The position numbers and the translations under genes are program-made. Shown one piece after another: positions 8,366 through 17,540 of a stretch of 64,000 bases of DNA. Every line of letters starts with the position of its first letter. Within the stretch, counting starts at the first letter, position 1. The stretch is from Chryseobacterium taiwanense (GTDB lineage: Bacteria > Bacteroidota > Bacteroidia > Flavobacteriales > Weeksellaceae), in NCBI RefSeq assembly GCF_000813825.1, contig NZ_JWTA01000010.1, positions 62,001 through 126,000 on the forward strand. The letters run 5' to 3'. Under the pieces are notes generated by a model that saw only the letters and a program-made list of their open reading frames with translations, was not told the origin of the DNA and did no database searches.

Positions 8366-9646
8366 TTAAATACCGAAAGAAGCTTTAATTTCGTCCACTT
8401 TGTCTAATTTCTCCCAAGTAAAGAATTCCAACCCTGTAAGAGTCAATTCGTTTTTCTGTCCTTTATTAAACGTTTTATCAGCTACATAACTCTCTCTTCC
8501 CATGTGTCCATAAGATGCTGTATCCTGATAAATAGGATTTCTCAATTTTAAGTTTTGCTCAATAGCATAAGGTCTTAAATCGAAGATCGTAGAAACCTTT
8601 TTAGCAATATCACCATCATGAAGATCTACTTTTGCAGTTCCGTACGTATTGATATATAAACCACAAGGTTCAGCTACACCAATTGCGTAAGAAACCTGTA
8701 CCAAAACCTCATCTGCAACACCTGCAGCCACTAAGTTTTTAGCAATGTGTCTTGTTGCATAAGCAGCACTTCTGTCTACTTTTGAAGGATCTTTTCCTGA
8801 GAAAGCTCCACCTCCGTGCGCTCCTTTACCTCCGTAAGTATCAACAATAATCTTTCTCCCTGTAAGACCTGTATCTCCGTGAGGACCACCGATTACAAAT
8901 TTCCCAGTCGGGTTGATGTGATATTTGATCTGATCATTAAATAACGCTTTAATTTCTTCAGTTTGCTGAGCCACCACTCTCGGAATCAAAATATTTTTGA
9001 TATCTTCACGAATTTTGTTCAACATTTCTTCTTCAGCACCAAAATCATCATGCTGAGTAGAAACCACAATAGAATCTATTCTGATTGGTTTATGATCATC
9101 AGAGTACTCAATCGTAACCTGGCTTTTTGCATCCGGACGAAGATATTTAATTTCAGTATCTTCTCTTCTGATGGCAGAAAGTTCTTTAAGAATAGTATGC
9201 GCTAAATCTAACGCTAAAGGCATATAGTTTGCCGTTTCGTTCGTAGCATACCCAAACATCATCCCCTGATCTCCTGCACCTTGAGCATTTGCTCTTGCTT
9301 CAAAAGATTCATCTACTACAGCTCTGTCAACTCCCTGATTGATATCCGGAGACTGCTCGTGAATTGCAGAAATTACTCCACAAGAATCACCGTTGAACAT
9401 ATATTCTCCTTTTGTATATCCAATCCCGTTGATAACTTCTCTGGCGATAGTTTGTACATCAAGGTAAGCATCTGACTTTACTTCACCTGCAAGTACTACC
9501 TGTCCTGTTGTAACAAGAGTTTCACAAGCTACTTTTGAATTTTTATCGTATGCCAAGAAATGATCGATTAATGCATCGGAAATCTGATCGGCAATTTTAT
9601 CCGGATGTCCTTCTGAAACGGATTCAGATGTAAATAAATAAGACAT
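8366..9646 (-). CDS. metK: S-adenosylmethionine synthetase
   Basis: Makes S-adenosylmethionine from methionine and ATP. 426 residues, slightly longer than the E. coli enzyme. The N-terminal signature is [20 protein letters not shown]; the glycine-rich loop [20 protein letters not shown] and the segment [16 protein letters not shown] are intact. It is preceded by a predicted SAM-II riboswitch and a well-formed promoter and followed by a UUCG-hairpin terminator, so it forms a monocistronic, product-controlled unit. Confidence 0.97.
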   Translation of the reverse strand: MSYLFTSESVSEGHPDKIADQISDALIDHFLAYDKNSKVACETLVTTGQVVLAGEVKSDAYLDVQTIAREVINGIGYTKGEYMFNGDSCGVISAIHEQSPDINQGVDRAVVDESFEARANAQGAGDQGMMFGYATNETANYMPLALDLAHTILKELSAIRREDTEIKYLRPDAKSQVTIEYSDDHKPIRIDSIVVSTQHDDFGAEEEMLNKIREDIKNILIPRVVAQQTEEIKALFNDQIKYHINPTGKFVIGGPHGDTGLTGRKIIVDTYGGKGAHGGGAFSGKDPSKVDRSAAYATRHIAKNLVAAGVADEVLVQVSYAIGVAEPCGLYINTYGTAKVDLHDGDIAKKVSTIFDLRPYAIEQNLKLRNPIYQDTASYGHMGRESYVADKTFNKGQKNELTLTGLEFFTWEKLDKVDEIKASFGI

Positions 9647-9721
9647 ATTCTTCTATATTGTATTTAGATTAAAAAAACCGAAGAAAAATAAGAAGTGTTG
9701 CCCAGAAAGCCTAAAAAAGAA

Positions 9722-9775
9722 TACTGTTTTAGCATTTTTTTATAGAGGTTGCAATCAGGTCAAATTTCTCCTCGT
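9722..9775 (-). promoter_or_regulatory. SAM-II-like riboswitch upstream of metK
   Basis: On the minus strand: P1 GAGG (9773-9770) pairs with CCUC (9748-9745), enclosing AGAAAUUUGACCUGAUUGCAA, and is followed by UAUAAAAAAAUGCUAAAACAG. This reproduces the SAM-II (SAM-alpha) order as I recall it: P1, a loop with AUUU.ACC..AUUGCAA, then an A-rich linker and GCUAAAA, with CUG/CAG forming the pseudoknot pairing. The aptamer ends about 75 nt before the metK start. The match is by eye, not by covariance model. Confidence 0.7.
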
Positions 9776-9788
9776 CTGTAAACGTTGG

Positions 9789-9819
9789 CAAATTTAAGTA
9801 CTATTTTTTTAATACTCAA
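9789..9819 (-). promoter_or_regulatory. metK promoter, Bacteroidota type
   Basis: On the minus strand TTG (9819-9817), spacing 20, then TAAATTTG (9796-9789): an exact fit to the -33/-7 pattern. The predicted transcription start is immediately before the riboswitch P1 stem, which independently supports both calls. Confidence 0.7.
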
Positions 9820-9884
9820 AACTTTTGTTTACTAATTATAATTTTCTTGAAATTAATGATTTATCTCGCTTTTATAAAAAGAAA

Positions 9885-10835
9885 CTATTGAGGTTTTATG
9901 CTTACATATTCTTTAGGGCTTTCATTGTAATTCAGCTTTTTCTCTAAAGATGTTTTGATAGAATGCGATAATTCATCAATAATTTTTTGTTTAAATGTCG
10001 GCTTATAATAAATAATGCTGATCTCTCTGTATGGGAAAGGCTTTTTGAATCTGAAAACATTTTTCTTCTGTTCTTCAGACAGTTGACTCAAAGCCAACTC
10101 CGGTAAAATACTGATTCCACCCACTTTGTCTACCATATGCACCAATGTTTGAATATTGGAAGCCAGGAAATCTAAATTTTTAGGTTTCAACGTATTTTCC
10201 TTAAGATGACAGATATTCTCAAATTGATTTCTAAGACAGTTACCTTCCTCAAGAAGCCATACTTTCTCAACATTCAATTCTTCAGGTACTACATATGAAT
10301 TCTTTTTATTCGCCTCCGTATTTGAGCTATAGATCATCAATTCTTCATTGAACAGGAAATCCTGATAAAACTCGTCTGCAGAATCATAAGGAGTGGAGAT
10401 AATTCCCGCATCCAGTTCTCCGGCTTTCAAAGCTTTAACAATATTATCCGTTGTCATTTCTTTTACGTTCATCTGGATTTTCGGGTTCTCTTCCAAAAAC
10501 TTAAAAATCTCAGTAGGCAAAATAAAAGAAGACACTGTAGGAATGATCCCTAAATTGATGGTACCTCCTAAAATGTTATTTAAAAGGTTCGCTTTATTCT
10601 TTAATTCATTGACAGATTCTATAATTACCTTCGCCTGATCAATGATCTGAAGCCCTACGTCTGTAGTACGTATAGGATGGGTAGTTCTGTCAAAAACCTT
10701 AACATCCAGTTCGTCCTCAAATTTCTGTATCATTGCACTTAAGGTTGGCTGTGTAATGAAGCATGCTTGAGCTGCTTTACCAAAATGTTTGTACTTATCT
10801 ACAGCGATAAGATACTCCAGTTGCTGAATGTTCAT
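9885..10835 (-). CDS. oxyR: OxyR, peroxide-sensing LysR-family regulator
   Basis: 316 residues: N-terminal LysR helix-turn-helix (residues 1-60; FGKAAQACFITQPTLSAMIQ) and a substrate-binding-type sensor domain. The sensor contains C200 and C209 in GNCLRNQFENIC, matching the nine-residue spacing and context of E. coli OxyR C199 and C208, which form a disulfide on peroxide exposure. That, plus divergent orientation to the catalase gene (131 bp apart), supports OxyR over a generic LysR protein. A promoter and a palindrome lie in the shared intergenic region. Confidence 0.93.
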   Translation of the reverse strand: MNIQQLEYLIAVDKYKHFGKAAQACFITQPTLSAMIQKFEDELDVKVFDRTTHPIRTTDVGLQIIDQAKVIIESVNELKNKANLLNNILGGTINLGIIPTVSSFILPTEIFKFLEENPKIQMNVKEMTTDNIVKALKAGELDAGIISTPYDSADEFYQDFLFNEELMIYSSNTEANKKNSYVVPEELNVEKVWLLEEGNCLRNQFENICHLKENTLKPKNLDFLASNIQTLVHMVDKVGGISILPELALSQLSEEQKKNVFRFKKPFPYREISIIYYKPTFKQKIIDELSHSIKTSLEKKLNYNESPKEYVSIKPQ

Positions 10836-10855
10836 TTGATTAATATTATCTATTA

Positions 10856-10884
10856 CAAAGATATAATGTTTTTGCTATTAGCAA
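10856..10884 (-). promoter_or_regulatory. oxyR promoter
   Basis: On the minus strand TTG (10884-10882), spacing 18, then TATCTTTG (10863-10856), an exact TAnnTTTG match. The -33 part lies inside the 19-bp palindrome, consistent with autoregulation. Confidence 0.6.
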
Positions 10885-10887
10885 AAA
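10869..10887. promoter_or_regulatory. 19-bp palindrome, candidate OxyR operator
   Basis: TTTTTGCTA-T-TAGCAAAAA is a perfect inverted repeat with 9-bp arms. It overlaps the -33 element of the oxyR promoter and ends two bases before the -33 TTG of the katA promoter. This is the expected place for a LysR-type protein that represses itself and activates its divergent target. Binding by OxyR is inference from position. Confidence 0.6.
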
Positions 10888-10889
10888 AA

Positions 10890-10919
10890 TTGAAGTAAAT
10901 TTGATATTTACTACCTTTA
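10890..10919 (+). promoter_or_regulatory. katA promoter
   Basis: TTG at 10890-10892, spacing 19, then TACCTTTA at 10912-10919 (one mismatch to TAnnTTTG). The ATG follows 47 bp later. It lies directly downstream of the palindrome. Confidence 0.55.
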
Positions 10920-10966
10920 CATCTTTCAATTACAACAAGAAATTTCTCACTCTAAAGAATAGATTT

Positions 10967-12454
10967 ATGGATTCTAAAAAAATAACCCTAAGCAACGGTT
11001 CCCCCTATTTTGAACATCAGGATTCACAGACAGTAGGACCTAGAGGACCAGTATTACTGCAAGATTTCATTCTTCAGGAAAACCTTGCTCACTTTGTAAG
11101 AGAGAGAATTCCCGAAAGAATTGTTCATGCCAAAGGAAGTGGTGCTTACGGAAAGTTTACCGTAACTCACGATATTAGCCAATATACCAAAGCAAAATTA
11201 TTTTCTGCAGTAGGAAATTCATGCAAAATGTTTGCTCGATTTTCTACAGTTGGCGGAGAAAAAGGAAGTGCCGATACCGCAAGAGATCCAAGAGGTTTTG
11301 CCTTAAAATTTTATACAGAAGATGGGAATTGGGATTTAGTAGGAAACAACACCCCAGTTTTCTTTATTAAAGACGCCAAAAAGTTCCCTGATTTTATTCA
11401 CACTCAGAAAAGAGTACCGAAAACCAACTTAAAAAGTGCCACGATGATGTGGGATTTCTGGAGTTTGAATCCGGAATCGCTTCATCAGGTTCTTATTTTG
11501 ATGTCAGACAGAGGAACGCCTTACGGATACAGACATATGCATGGTTTTGGTTCTCATACGTTCTCTATGATTAATGAGAAGAATGAAAGAGTTTGGGTAA
11601 AATTCCATTTAAAGACCAAACAGGGAATTAAAAATTTCTCCAATGACGATGCAGTCAACATGGCAGGTAAAAATCCTGATTTTGCTCAGGAAGACCTTTG
11701 CAATGCTATTGAAAATGGAGATTTCCCGAAATGGACCATGTATATACAGGTAATGACGGAAGAACAGGCAAGAGATTTCAGATGGAATCCTTTTGACATC
11801 ACTAAGGTTTGGTTCCAAAAAGATTTCCCTTTAATTGAAGTGGGAGAAATGGAGCTTAATGAAATCCCTGTTAATTACTTTGCACACGTAGAACAATCAA
11901 CCTTTTCTCCAAGTAATTTAATTAACGGAATTAGTTTTTCACCAGACAAAATGCTTCAGGGAAGATTATTTTCTTATCCAGATGCTCACCGATACAGAGT
12001 TGGAGTAAATGCTCATCAACTGGAAGTTAACAGATGTCCTTTTGCCGTTAACAATTATCAAAGAGACGGATTTATGGCAGATTCAAGCTATTATCAGGAT
12101 AAGCCTAATTATTTTCCTAATAGTTTTGATGACATTAAACCGGATTCATCATATAAAAATCATGAATACGAACTGGATAGTGCTCATGTTGCCAGCTATA
12201 ACAGAAATGAAAATGATGATGATCACTACACACAACCCGGATTATTATATTCAAAAGCAATGTCCGGGGAAGACAGAGAACATCTTGTCAACAATATCGT
12301 CACCAGCATGAAAGAAATAAGCGGTCCCAAGAAAGATGAAATCATCAACAGACAATTGTGTCATTTTTTCAGAGCCAATATTGAACTGGGTATGAAAGTT
12401 GCATCTCAACTGAGTGTAAATATTGATGCCAATATGATAAATCATTCCAAATAA
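10967..12454 (+). CDS. katA: Catalase, monofunctional haem type
   Basis: Decomposes hydrogen peroxide. 495 residues from ATG 10967; an upstream in-frame TTG at 10901 overlaps the promoter and is rejected. Clade 3-type small-subunit catalase: catalytic His54 in RIPERIVHAKGSGAYG, active-site signature around RFSTVGGEKG and GNNTPVFFIKD, and haem-ligating tyrosine in RLFSYPDAHRYRVG. Divergent from oxyR and ended by a strong hairpin, so it is probably a single-gene, peroxide-induced unit. Confidence 0.97.
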   Translation: MDSKKITLSNGSPYFEHQDSQTVGPRGPVLLQDFILQENLAHFVRERIPERIVHAKGSGAYGKFTVTHDISQYTKAKLFSAVGNSCKMFARFSTVGGEKGSADTARDPRGFALKFYTEDGNWDLVGNNTPVFFIKDAKKFPDFIHTQKRVPKTNLKSATMMWDFWSLNPESLHQVLILMSDRGTPYGYRHMHGFGSHTFSMINEKNERVWVKFHLKTKQGIKNFSNDDAVNMAGKNPDFAQEDLCNAIENGDFPKWTMYIQVMTEEQARDFRWNPFDITKVWFQKDFPLIEVGEMELNEIPVNYFAHVEQSTFSPSNLINGISFSPDKMLQGRLFSYPDAHRYRVGVNAHQLEVNRCPFAVNNYQRDGFMADSSYYQDKPNYFPNSFDDIKPDSSYKNHEYELDSAHVASYNRNENDDDHYTQPGLLYSKAMSGEDREHLVNNIVTSMKEISGPKKDEIINRQLCHFFRANIELGMKVASQLSVNIDANMINHSK

Positions 12455-12489
12455 GCAACAAAAAAGAACTTTCCATTAAAAATAAATCA

Positions 12490-12528
12490 ACATAAAAGGA
12501 AAAAAGTGAATATTTTTTCCTTTTATGT
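12490..12528 (+). terminator. katA terminator
   Basis: A perfect 16-bp stem, ACATAAAAGGAAAAAA at 12490-12505 and its complement at 12513-12528, with a 7-nt loop, 35 bp after the katA stop. It is AT-rich but long, and precedes the next gene by 46 bp. Confidence 0.75.
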
Positions 12529-12574
12529 GCAAAAAAATTATAATTTGCAGAAGATAATATTACAAGGCTAAAAA

Positions 12575-13342
12575 ATGAATTACGAGAACATATTATTACA
12601 ATCTGAAGAGAAAATATCAATCATCACTATAAACAGACCTGAGAGTTTAAATGCATTAAATGCCAAGACTATTCAGGAAATCAGTACCGCATTAGATCAA
12701 TTAAATTCAGACTCATCTTGCAGAGCGATTATTATTACCGGAAGCGGAGAGAAATCTTTTGTTGCAGGAGCAGATATTAAGGAATTTAGTGATTTCGGAC
12801 AGGAAAAAGCAGAAGAACAGGCAAGAAACGGACACAATTCTTTGTTCAACAAAATTGAATCATTATCTAAACCTGTAATTGCTGCAGTGAATGGCTTTGC
12901 TTTAGGAGGAGGTTTAGAATTAGCAATGGCTTGTCATATCAGATACGCCTCTGAAAATGCTAAATTAGGGCTTCCGGAAGTTACTTTAGGATTAATTCCT
13001 GGATATGGAGGAACACAAAGACTTCCTAAATTGGTAGGAAAAGGATTAGCGAATGAAATTATTTTTTCGGCTAAAATGATTCTTGCTCAAAGAGCGAAAG
13101 AAATAGGACTTGTAAATGAAGTTTTTCCTATTGAGGAACTTTTAACAAAAACCAAAGAACTGGCAAAAACAATTGCTAATAACTCACCAATGGCAATTTC
13201 CAAAGCGATACTTGCCGTTAACTTATCTGACACAGATAAAGGTTTTGAAACGGAGATCAAATCTTTTGGAGAACTTTTTGACATGGATGATAAGAAGGAA
13301 GGAGTTTCTGCTTTTATGGAAAAAAGGAAACCTACTTTTTAA
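12575..13342 (+). CDS. Enoyl-CoA hydratase/isomerase (crotonase family)
   Basis: 255 residues with the crotonase fold. The oxyanion-hole segments SFVAGADIKEF and NGFALGGGLELAMAC are present, and both catalytic glutamates of true hydratases are kept (GGGLELA and GLPEVTLG). The segment PGYGGTQRLPKLVG is typical of short-chain enoyl-CoA hydratases acting in beta-oxidation or amino-acid degradation. No other beta-oxidation gene is adjacent, so the exact substrate cannot be assigned. It is followed 42 bp later by the dCMP deaminase gene. Confidence 0.92.
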   Translation: MNYENILLQSEEKISIITINRPESLNALNAKTIQEISTALDQLNSDSSCRAIIITGSGEKSFVAGADIKEFSDFGQEKAEEQARNGHNSLFNKIESLSKPVIAAVNGFALGGGLELAMACHIRYASENAKLGLPEVTLGLIPGYGGTQRLPKLVGKGLANEIIFSAKMILAQRAKEIGLVNEVFPIEELLTKTKELAKTIANNSPMAISKAILAVNLSDTDKGFETEIKSFGELFDMDDKKEGVSAFMEKRKPTF

Positions 13343-13384
13343 TAGATTATTTATAAAATTATTTCGAAAATATAATGCTGCTGT

Positions 13385-13807
13385 ATGAATAAGTTTGATA
13401 AAGCTTATCTAAAAATGGCTCAGGAATGGGCAAAGCTTTCCTACTGTAAAAGAAAACAGGTAGGAGCTCTTATTGTAAAAGACAGAATGATTATTTCTGA
13501 CGGCTACAACGGAACTCCTTCCGGATTTGAAAATTGCTGCGAAAACGAAGAAGGCAAAACGCATTGGTATGTATTACATGCTGAAGCTAATGCAATATTA
13601 AAACTTGCCGCCTCTACACAATCTGCAAAAGGAGCAACGTTATATTTAACGCTTTCTCCCTGCAAAGAATGTAGTAAACTCATTTTACAAGCTGGAATTA
13701 CACGATTAGTATATATTAATGAATATTCTGATGATGACGGAATATCATTTTTACAAAACCATAACATTGAGACAGAACAGATATCGGAAGTTGAACTAAA
13801 AAAATAA
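13385..13807 (+). CDS. Deoxycytidylate (dCMP) deaminase family protein
   Basis: 140-residue zinc-dependent deaminase. The motif HAEAN supplies the zinc-binding histidine and proton-shuttling glutamate, and SPCKEC supplies the two cysteine ligands. The N-terminal KRKQVGALIVKD and DGYNGTPSGF are typical of dCMP deaminases, which feed dUMP to thymidylate synthesis; the related ComE-type proteins share this domain. It is followed 7 bp later by xerD, suggesting cotranscription. Confidence 0.9.
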   Translation: MNKFDKAYLKMAQEWAKLSYCKRKQVGALIVKDRMIISDGYNGTPSGFENCCENEEGKTHWYVLHAEANAILKLAASTQSAKGATLYLTLSPCKECSKLILQAGITRLVYINEYSDDDGISFLQNHNIETEQISEVELKK

Positions 13808-13814
13808 AACACAA

Positions 13815-14729
13815 ATGACTTGGCAGGAAAAAATTAAAGATTTTGAAATTTTTCTTCGGTTCGAGAGGAATTTTTCAGAAAATACCCTCGACGCCTATAT
13901 ACGGGACATCAAAAAATTAAAAGAATATAGCGAAGAAAGTCTTGACAATATAGGTCCGGATGTGATAAGCTATGAAGATATTCAACAGTATATATTTTTA
14001 CTTTCAAAACAAAAATTCAGTGAAAGATCTCAAGCAAGATGGATCTCTTCTATAAAAGCTTTTTTCAAATACTTAGTAGAGGATGAAATAAGAGAAGACA
14101 ATCCAGCAACATTACTTGAAGGTCCAAAATTGGGTTTATATCTTCCTGATACGTTAAGTCTTCCCGATATCAATAAAATTATTAACGCTATAGAAGTCTC
14201 AACAGATCTAGGCAAAAGAAATCAGTGTATCATTGAGGTTCTTTATGGTTGTGGATTAAGAGTTTCTGAGCTTATAGATTTAAAGATATCTAATATTAAT
14301 TTTAATGAAAAGTTCATTAAGGTAACAGGAAAAGGAGACAAAACCAGACTTGTTCCATTGGCAGATTATACCTCGGAATTATTGAAAAATTATATTCAGG
14401 ATGTCCGCTCCAAAAACAAGATCAATAAAAAGCACGAAGATTGCCTTTTCTTAAACAGCAGAGGAACTTCTATGTCAAGAGTTATCGTATTCCTTATTAT
14501 AAAAGAGCTAACAGATAAAGCAGGCGTAAACAAAAAGATTTCGCCTCACACTTTCCGACACTCTTTCGCAACCCACCTTCTGCAAAACGGAGCTGATTTG
14601 CGTTATATTCAGGAAATGTTAGGTCACTCCAGTATTACCACAACTGAAATTTACACTCACTTAAAAACTGAGGAACTTAGGGATGTCATATTAAATTACC
14701 ACCCGAGAAATATTAACATTACCCAATGA
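13815..14729 (+). CDS. xerD: Tyrosine recombinase XerD
   Basis: 304 residues, standard Xer length. N-terminal core-binding SAM-like domain (residues 1-90) and C-terminal catalytic domain with Arg in GCGLRVSEL, Lys in VTGKGDKTRLVPL, HxxR in HTFRHSFATHL, His in MLGHSS and the nucleophilic Tyr in ITTTEIYTH. XerC/D proteins resolve chromosome dimers at dif. No attachment sites, integrase-associated cargo or repeats flank it, and it is embedded in housekeeping genes, so it is not a mobile-element integrase. Its stop overlaps the next start by 4 bp. Confidence 0.92.
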   Translation: MTWQEKIKDFEIFLRFERNFSENTLDAYIRDIKKLKEYSEESLDNIGPDVISYEDIQQYIFLLSKQKFSERSQARWISSIKAFFKYLVEDEIREDNPATLLEGPKLGLYLPDTLSLPDINKIINAIEVSTDLGKRNQCIIEVLYGCGLRVSELIDLKISNINFNEKFIKVTGKGDKTRLVPLADYTSELLKNYIQDVRSKNKINKKHEDCLFLNSRGTSMSRVIVFLIIKELTDKAGVNKKISPHTFRHSFATHLLQNGADLRYIQEMLGHSSITTTEIYTHLKTEELRDVILNYHPRNINITQ

Positions 14730-15241
14730 AACTATTGAAGTATTGTCCAAGTTGCGGTAAAGAATCGCTGCACTGGGATAATGAAAAAAAATGGAGCTGT
14801 CCTGAATGCGGTTTTACATTGTATAATAACGTAGCCGGAGCTGTAGCAGTTGTTATAAGACATGGAGACGAAATATATCTTACAAGACGAAATAGAGACC
14901 CTAAAAAAGGAAAACTGGATCTGGCCGGAGGATTTGTAGATCCCAAAGAAAGCGCAGAAGAAACATGCAAAAGAGAACTTTTTGAAGAACTACATATAAA
15001 TATCGATATTTCGAATTTAAAATATCTTACAAGTCTTCCTAATGTGTATCAGTATAAAGAGATTGATTACAATACCATTGATCTTTTTTACGAATACCGT
15101 GTTTCAGAAAAATTTGAAGTAAACCTTGAGCTTTCTGAAATTTCAGAAGCAATCTGGATCCCTTTGAAAGACTTAAATATTGAAGATATTGCTTTTGATT
15201 CCCAGAAAATATTTTTTGAAAAATACCTACAATCTATATAA
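14726..15241 (+). CDS. Nudix hydrolase with N-terminal zinc ribbon
   Basis: 171 residues. An N-terminal zinc ribbon (CPSCGK at residues 8-13, CPECGF at about 27-32) precedes a Nudix domain whose box GGFVDPKESAEETCKRELFE continues EELHI; the usual glycine after EE.. is histidine. This architecture resembles NudC-like and NADH pyrophosphatase-related proteins, but the substrate cannot be read. ATGA overlap with xerD indicates translational coupling. A bidirectional terminator follows. Confidence 0.88.
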   Translation: MKLLKYCPSCGKESLHWDNEKKWSCPECGFTLYNNVAGAVAVVIRHGDEIYLTRRNRDPKKGKLDLAGGFVDPKESAEETCKRELFEELHINIDISNLKYLTSLPNVYQYKEIDYNTIDLFYEYRVSEKFEVNLELSEISEAIWIPLKDLNIEDIAFDSQKIFFEKYLQSI

Positions 15242-15246
15242 AAAAT

Positions 15247-15272
15247 AAAATCGCAGACTTCTCTGCGATTTT
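15247..15272. terminator. Bidirectional terminator nudix / haem-binding gene
   Basis: An 11-bp perfect stem AAAATCGCAGA / TCTGCGATTTT with a 4-nt loop sits between convergent genes ending at 15241 and 15279 and has T-runs in both directions. Confidence 0.85.
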
Positions 15273-15278
15273 TGTTTA

Positions 15279-15737
15279 TTAATAAGCATTATTTTTAATA
15301 ATCTCTTCAAAGTATTTCACTAACAAAGCTCTTTCAGCTTCCGACAAATTAGCTTCTTTATGATAAACCGTATATCCCGGTAAAGGCATTGCTTTAGTCT
15401 GAATTGTTTGTATTGATTTATCCAGCATACTCTTTTTTAAATCTTTATTATAGCTTTCCCAAACAGAAAAATTAAGATGTTCCCTCCCTTCATTCACATG
15501 ACTCTTTATTGACCATGAAATAGGCGCAAAATAGGCATATTTAGGGTAAACCGTTTCATTTGAATGGCAATCGTAACAAGCTGACTTAATAAGATTACTG
15601 ATCTTAGCTGGTGTTTTTTTAACATCAACAAAATTCACAGAACTCTTCACAGCAGCATTGGTTTTATCCACCGGTATAAACTGAATAAGGACAAACCCAA
15701 TCAGCAGCCAAAACAAAACTTTTTTTACAGTAACCAT
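15279..15737 (-). CDS. Haem-binding domain protein, c-type CxxCH
   Basis: 152 residues with an N-terminal membrane anchor or signal (LFWLLIGFVLIQFIPV) and one haem c motif CYDCH followed by SNETVYPKYAYFAP, the pattern of the Bacteroidota haem_bd domain. A distal methionine in TKAMPLPGYTVYH may be the axial ligand. It is probably periplasmic and involved in electron transfer, with no known partner. It starts 5 bp after the stop of the upstream lipoprotein gene and is likely in the same operon. Confidence 0.85.
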   Translation of the reverse strand: MVTVKKVLFWLLIGFVLIQFIPVDKTNAAVKSSVNFVDVKKTPAKISNLIKSACYDCHSNETVYPKYAYFAPISWSIKSHVNEGREHLNFSVWESYNKDLKKSMLDKSIQTIQTKAMPLPGYTVYHKEANLSEAERALLVKYFEEIIKNNAY

Positions 15738-15742
15738 ACTTC

Positions 15743-17515
15743 TTATTTTACAGGTGTCAAGACTTTATTTTGTCTATTTTTATTTGTAGTCGTATTAGTA
15801 GGTACTATTGTTGTACTATTAGTCTTTACCTCTGAACTTTTAGTTTCAGATGGTGCTCCGTTTTTATTGGTCGAAGCCTTTCTAGGACTATCCAATGTTC
15901 TTGTATCTTTCAGATCCCAGTCTTCATTAGTATCCCACAATGGTCTCACAACAGCTTGGGCATAATACACATAGGAATCTTCTGCAAAAATTTCTTTATC
16001 CAAATCCGCCTCATCCCAAAACTTATTACCGTTATTATCAACAAGAATCCTTACAATATACTCTCCGGGTTTTAGAATATCAAACTTTACATAATCCCCT
16101 TTTGTATATTTTTGATAAGCTACCTTGTCTGAAGAATCCAGCAATTGAATCCAATAATCGGCAGTCGGAGCATTGGTAAGTTTAAATGCCAAACTTCCAT
16201 AGTTTTCAACCTTATCCGCTTCAAAATCGAGACGATAAGGATCTCCTATTTTATCATAGAAGGAAGAAACTGTTTTACTTGGAATAGTCAACTGATATTT
16301 TTTTCCGGCTTCAAAATTTGATTGTACCAAAATCTGATAAGGATTTGTTTCAGAGATTCTAGCCGTAAACTCCTGCGTTGTCGTACTATCTTTTTTCAAT
16401 ACCCATTTATCAGAATCAATTGAATTAACAATATAATTTGAAATAATAGTAAGGTCAGATTTTGGAGCTAAAAGAGCATTTCCGTTGGAAATGGTCATTT
16501 TATTCTTAGTATTGTATTTATAAAATAATGACGCCGTTAAAGCAGTATCCTTTATCTTCGCATCATAGCTGAACTTTAGATTTTCAGTCGTTCCTTGCCC
16601 AATCTCACTTTTCACCGCATCAAACCAGATTTTTACCGAGTCTGACTTTGGTGTATGAGTCACTTTAAAATCTTTAAGCTTTTCATTCAAAGGAAGCACT
16701 TTTACACTTTCAGGATGCCCTTCAAAAGTCATTGTAACTCCTCCCGGCATTTCTTTCATTTCAATATATTTCAACGGCTTTTTAGAAGGATAAATTTTCA
16801 TATTCAACCCCGATATTGATTTTGTAAAATCTATCGATTCTTTTTGAAAACCTACCTTTTCCCTACCCGGATCATATACTGAGTTTCCGTTCTCATCTTC
16901 AAAAGCAACAATTTTATATTTACCCGGTGACAAATAATTAAGTTCGTAATACCCGTCATCATCCACTTTAGTGATATAATAAGGCTTTTGCCTGTAATTC
17001 ATGGTATCTTTTACCTGAAAAAGGCCAACCACCATTTTATTTTCACCCGTACTTTTTTTAGTGGCAAGAGCATCTTTTATTTCTCCACTGATGTATAGAT
17101 CATCAATTTTCTCTCCCGTAGAAAATGCAAAATTGTAATATCTTAAAATATTTCCTTCATTATTATCGGCAATAGAATTTCCGAAATTGAAATTATAAGT
17201 CGTATTGGCCTGTAAAGTATCTGTCCATTGAATTAAAAGAAATTTATTCGCAATCGTAGAAGGAATAATTCTCTTAATATTTTTAATAGGAGGCGAAATA
17301 ATCAGGTTTTTACTGATATCTTTTAAGGTAATATATTCATCAAAATCGAGCCTAAGTTCCTTAAGGTCTCTGGAAACATTTATTCTCGTGGTATCAATAT
17401 TTGAGCTTAAAAACTTCGGTGCTATAGAGTCTTTTGGTCCACCTACAGGAGAACCTAATCTTGCACATGAATGCAAAAGGAAAGCAGCAACGAATAATAA
17501 AAAAAATTTCTTCAT
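15743..17515 (-). CDS. Ig-like domain lipoprotein (Big_5-type)
   Basis: 590 residues from ATG 17515; an in-frame ATG at 17560 would overlap the preceding gene and precede the signal peptide, so the internal start MKKFFLLFVAAFLLHSCARL is preferred. It has a lipobox ending in Cys and is followed by GSPVGGPKDSIAPKF, typical of Bacteroidota proteins with an N-terminal bacterial Ig-like (Big_5) domain. A short prealbumin/Cna-like repeat is suggested by YLSPGKYKIVAFEDENGN and again LKPGEYIVRILVDNNGN. The C-terminal 60 residues are low-complexity Thr/Asn/Lys. Function unknown; cell-envelope location inferred. Confidence 0.8.
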   Translation of the reverse strand: MKKFFLLFVAAFLLHSCARLGSPVGGPKDSIAPKFLSSNIDTTRINVSRDLKELRLDFDEYITLKDISKNLIISPPIKNIKRIIPSTIANKFLLIQWTDTLQANTTYNFNFGNSIADNNEGNILRYYNFAFSTGEKIDDLYISGEIKDALATKKSTGENKMVVGLFQVKDTMNYRQKPYYITKVDDDGYYELNYLSPGKYKIVAFEDENGNSVYDPGREKVGFQKESIDFTKSISGLNMKIYPSKKPLKYIEMKEMPGGVTMTFEGHPESVKVLPLNEKLKDFKVTHTPKSDSVKIWFDAVKSEIGQGTTENLKFSYDAKIKDTALTASLFYKYNTKNKMTISNGNALLAPKSDLTIISNYIVNSIDSDKWVLKKDSTTTQEFTARISETNPYQILVQSNFEAGKKYQLTIPSKTVSSFYDKIGDPYRLDFEADKVENYGSLAFKLTNAPTADYWIQLLDSSDKVAYQKYTKGDYVKFDILKPGEYIVRILVDNNGNKFWDEADLDKEIFAEDSYVYYAQAVVRPLWDTNEDWDLKDTRTLDSPRKASTNKNGAPSETKSSEVKTNSTTIVPTNTTTNKNRQNKVLTPVK

Positions 17516-17540
17516 GAATACGTTTGAACAAAAGTAAACA

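Noticed and set aside
13815..14729. Tyrosine recombinase as sign of an integrated mobile element
   Set aside because: It matches XerD in length and motifs, is coupled to a Nudix gene and lies among housekeeping genes with no attachment-site repeats.
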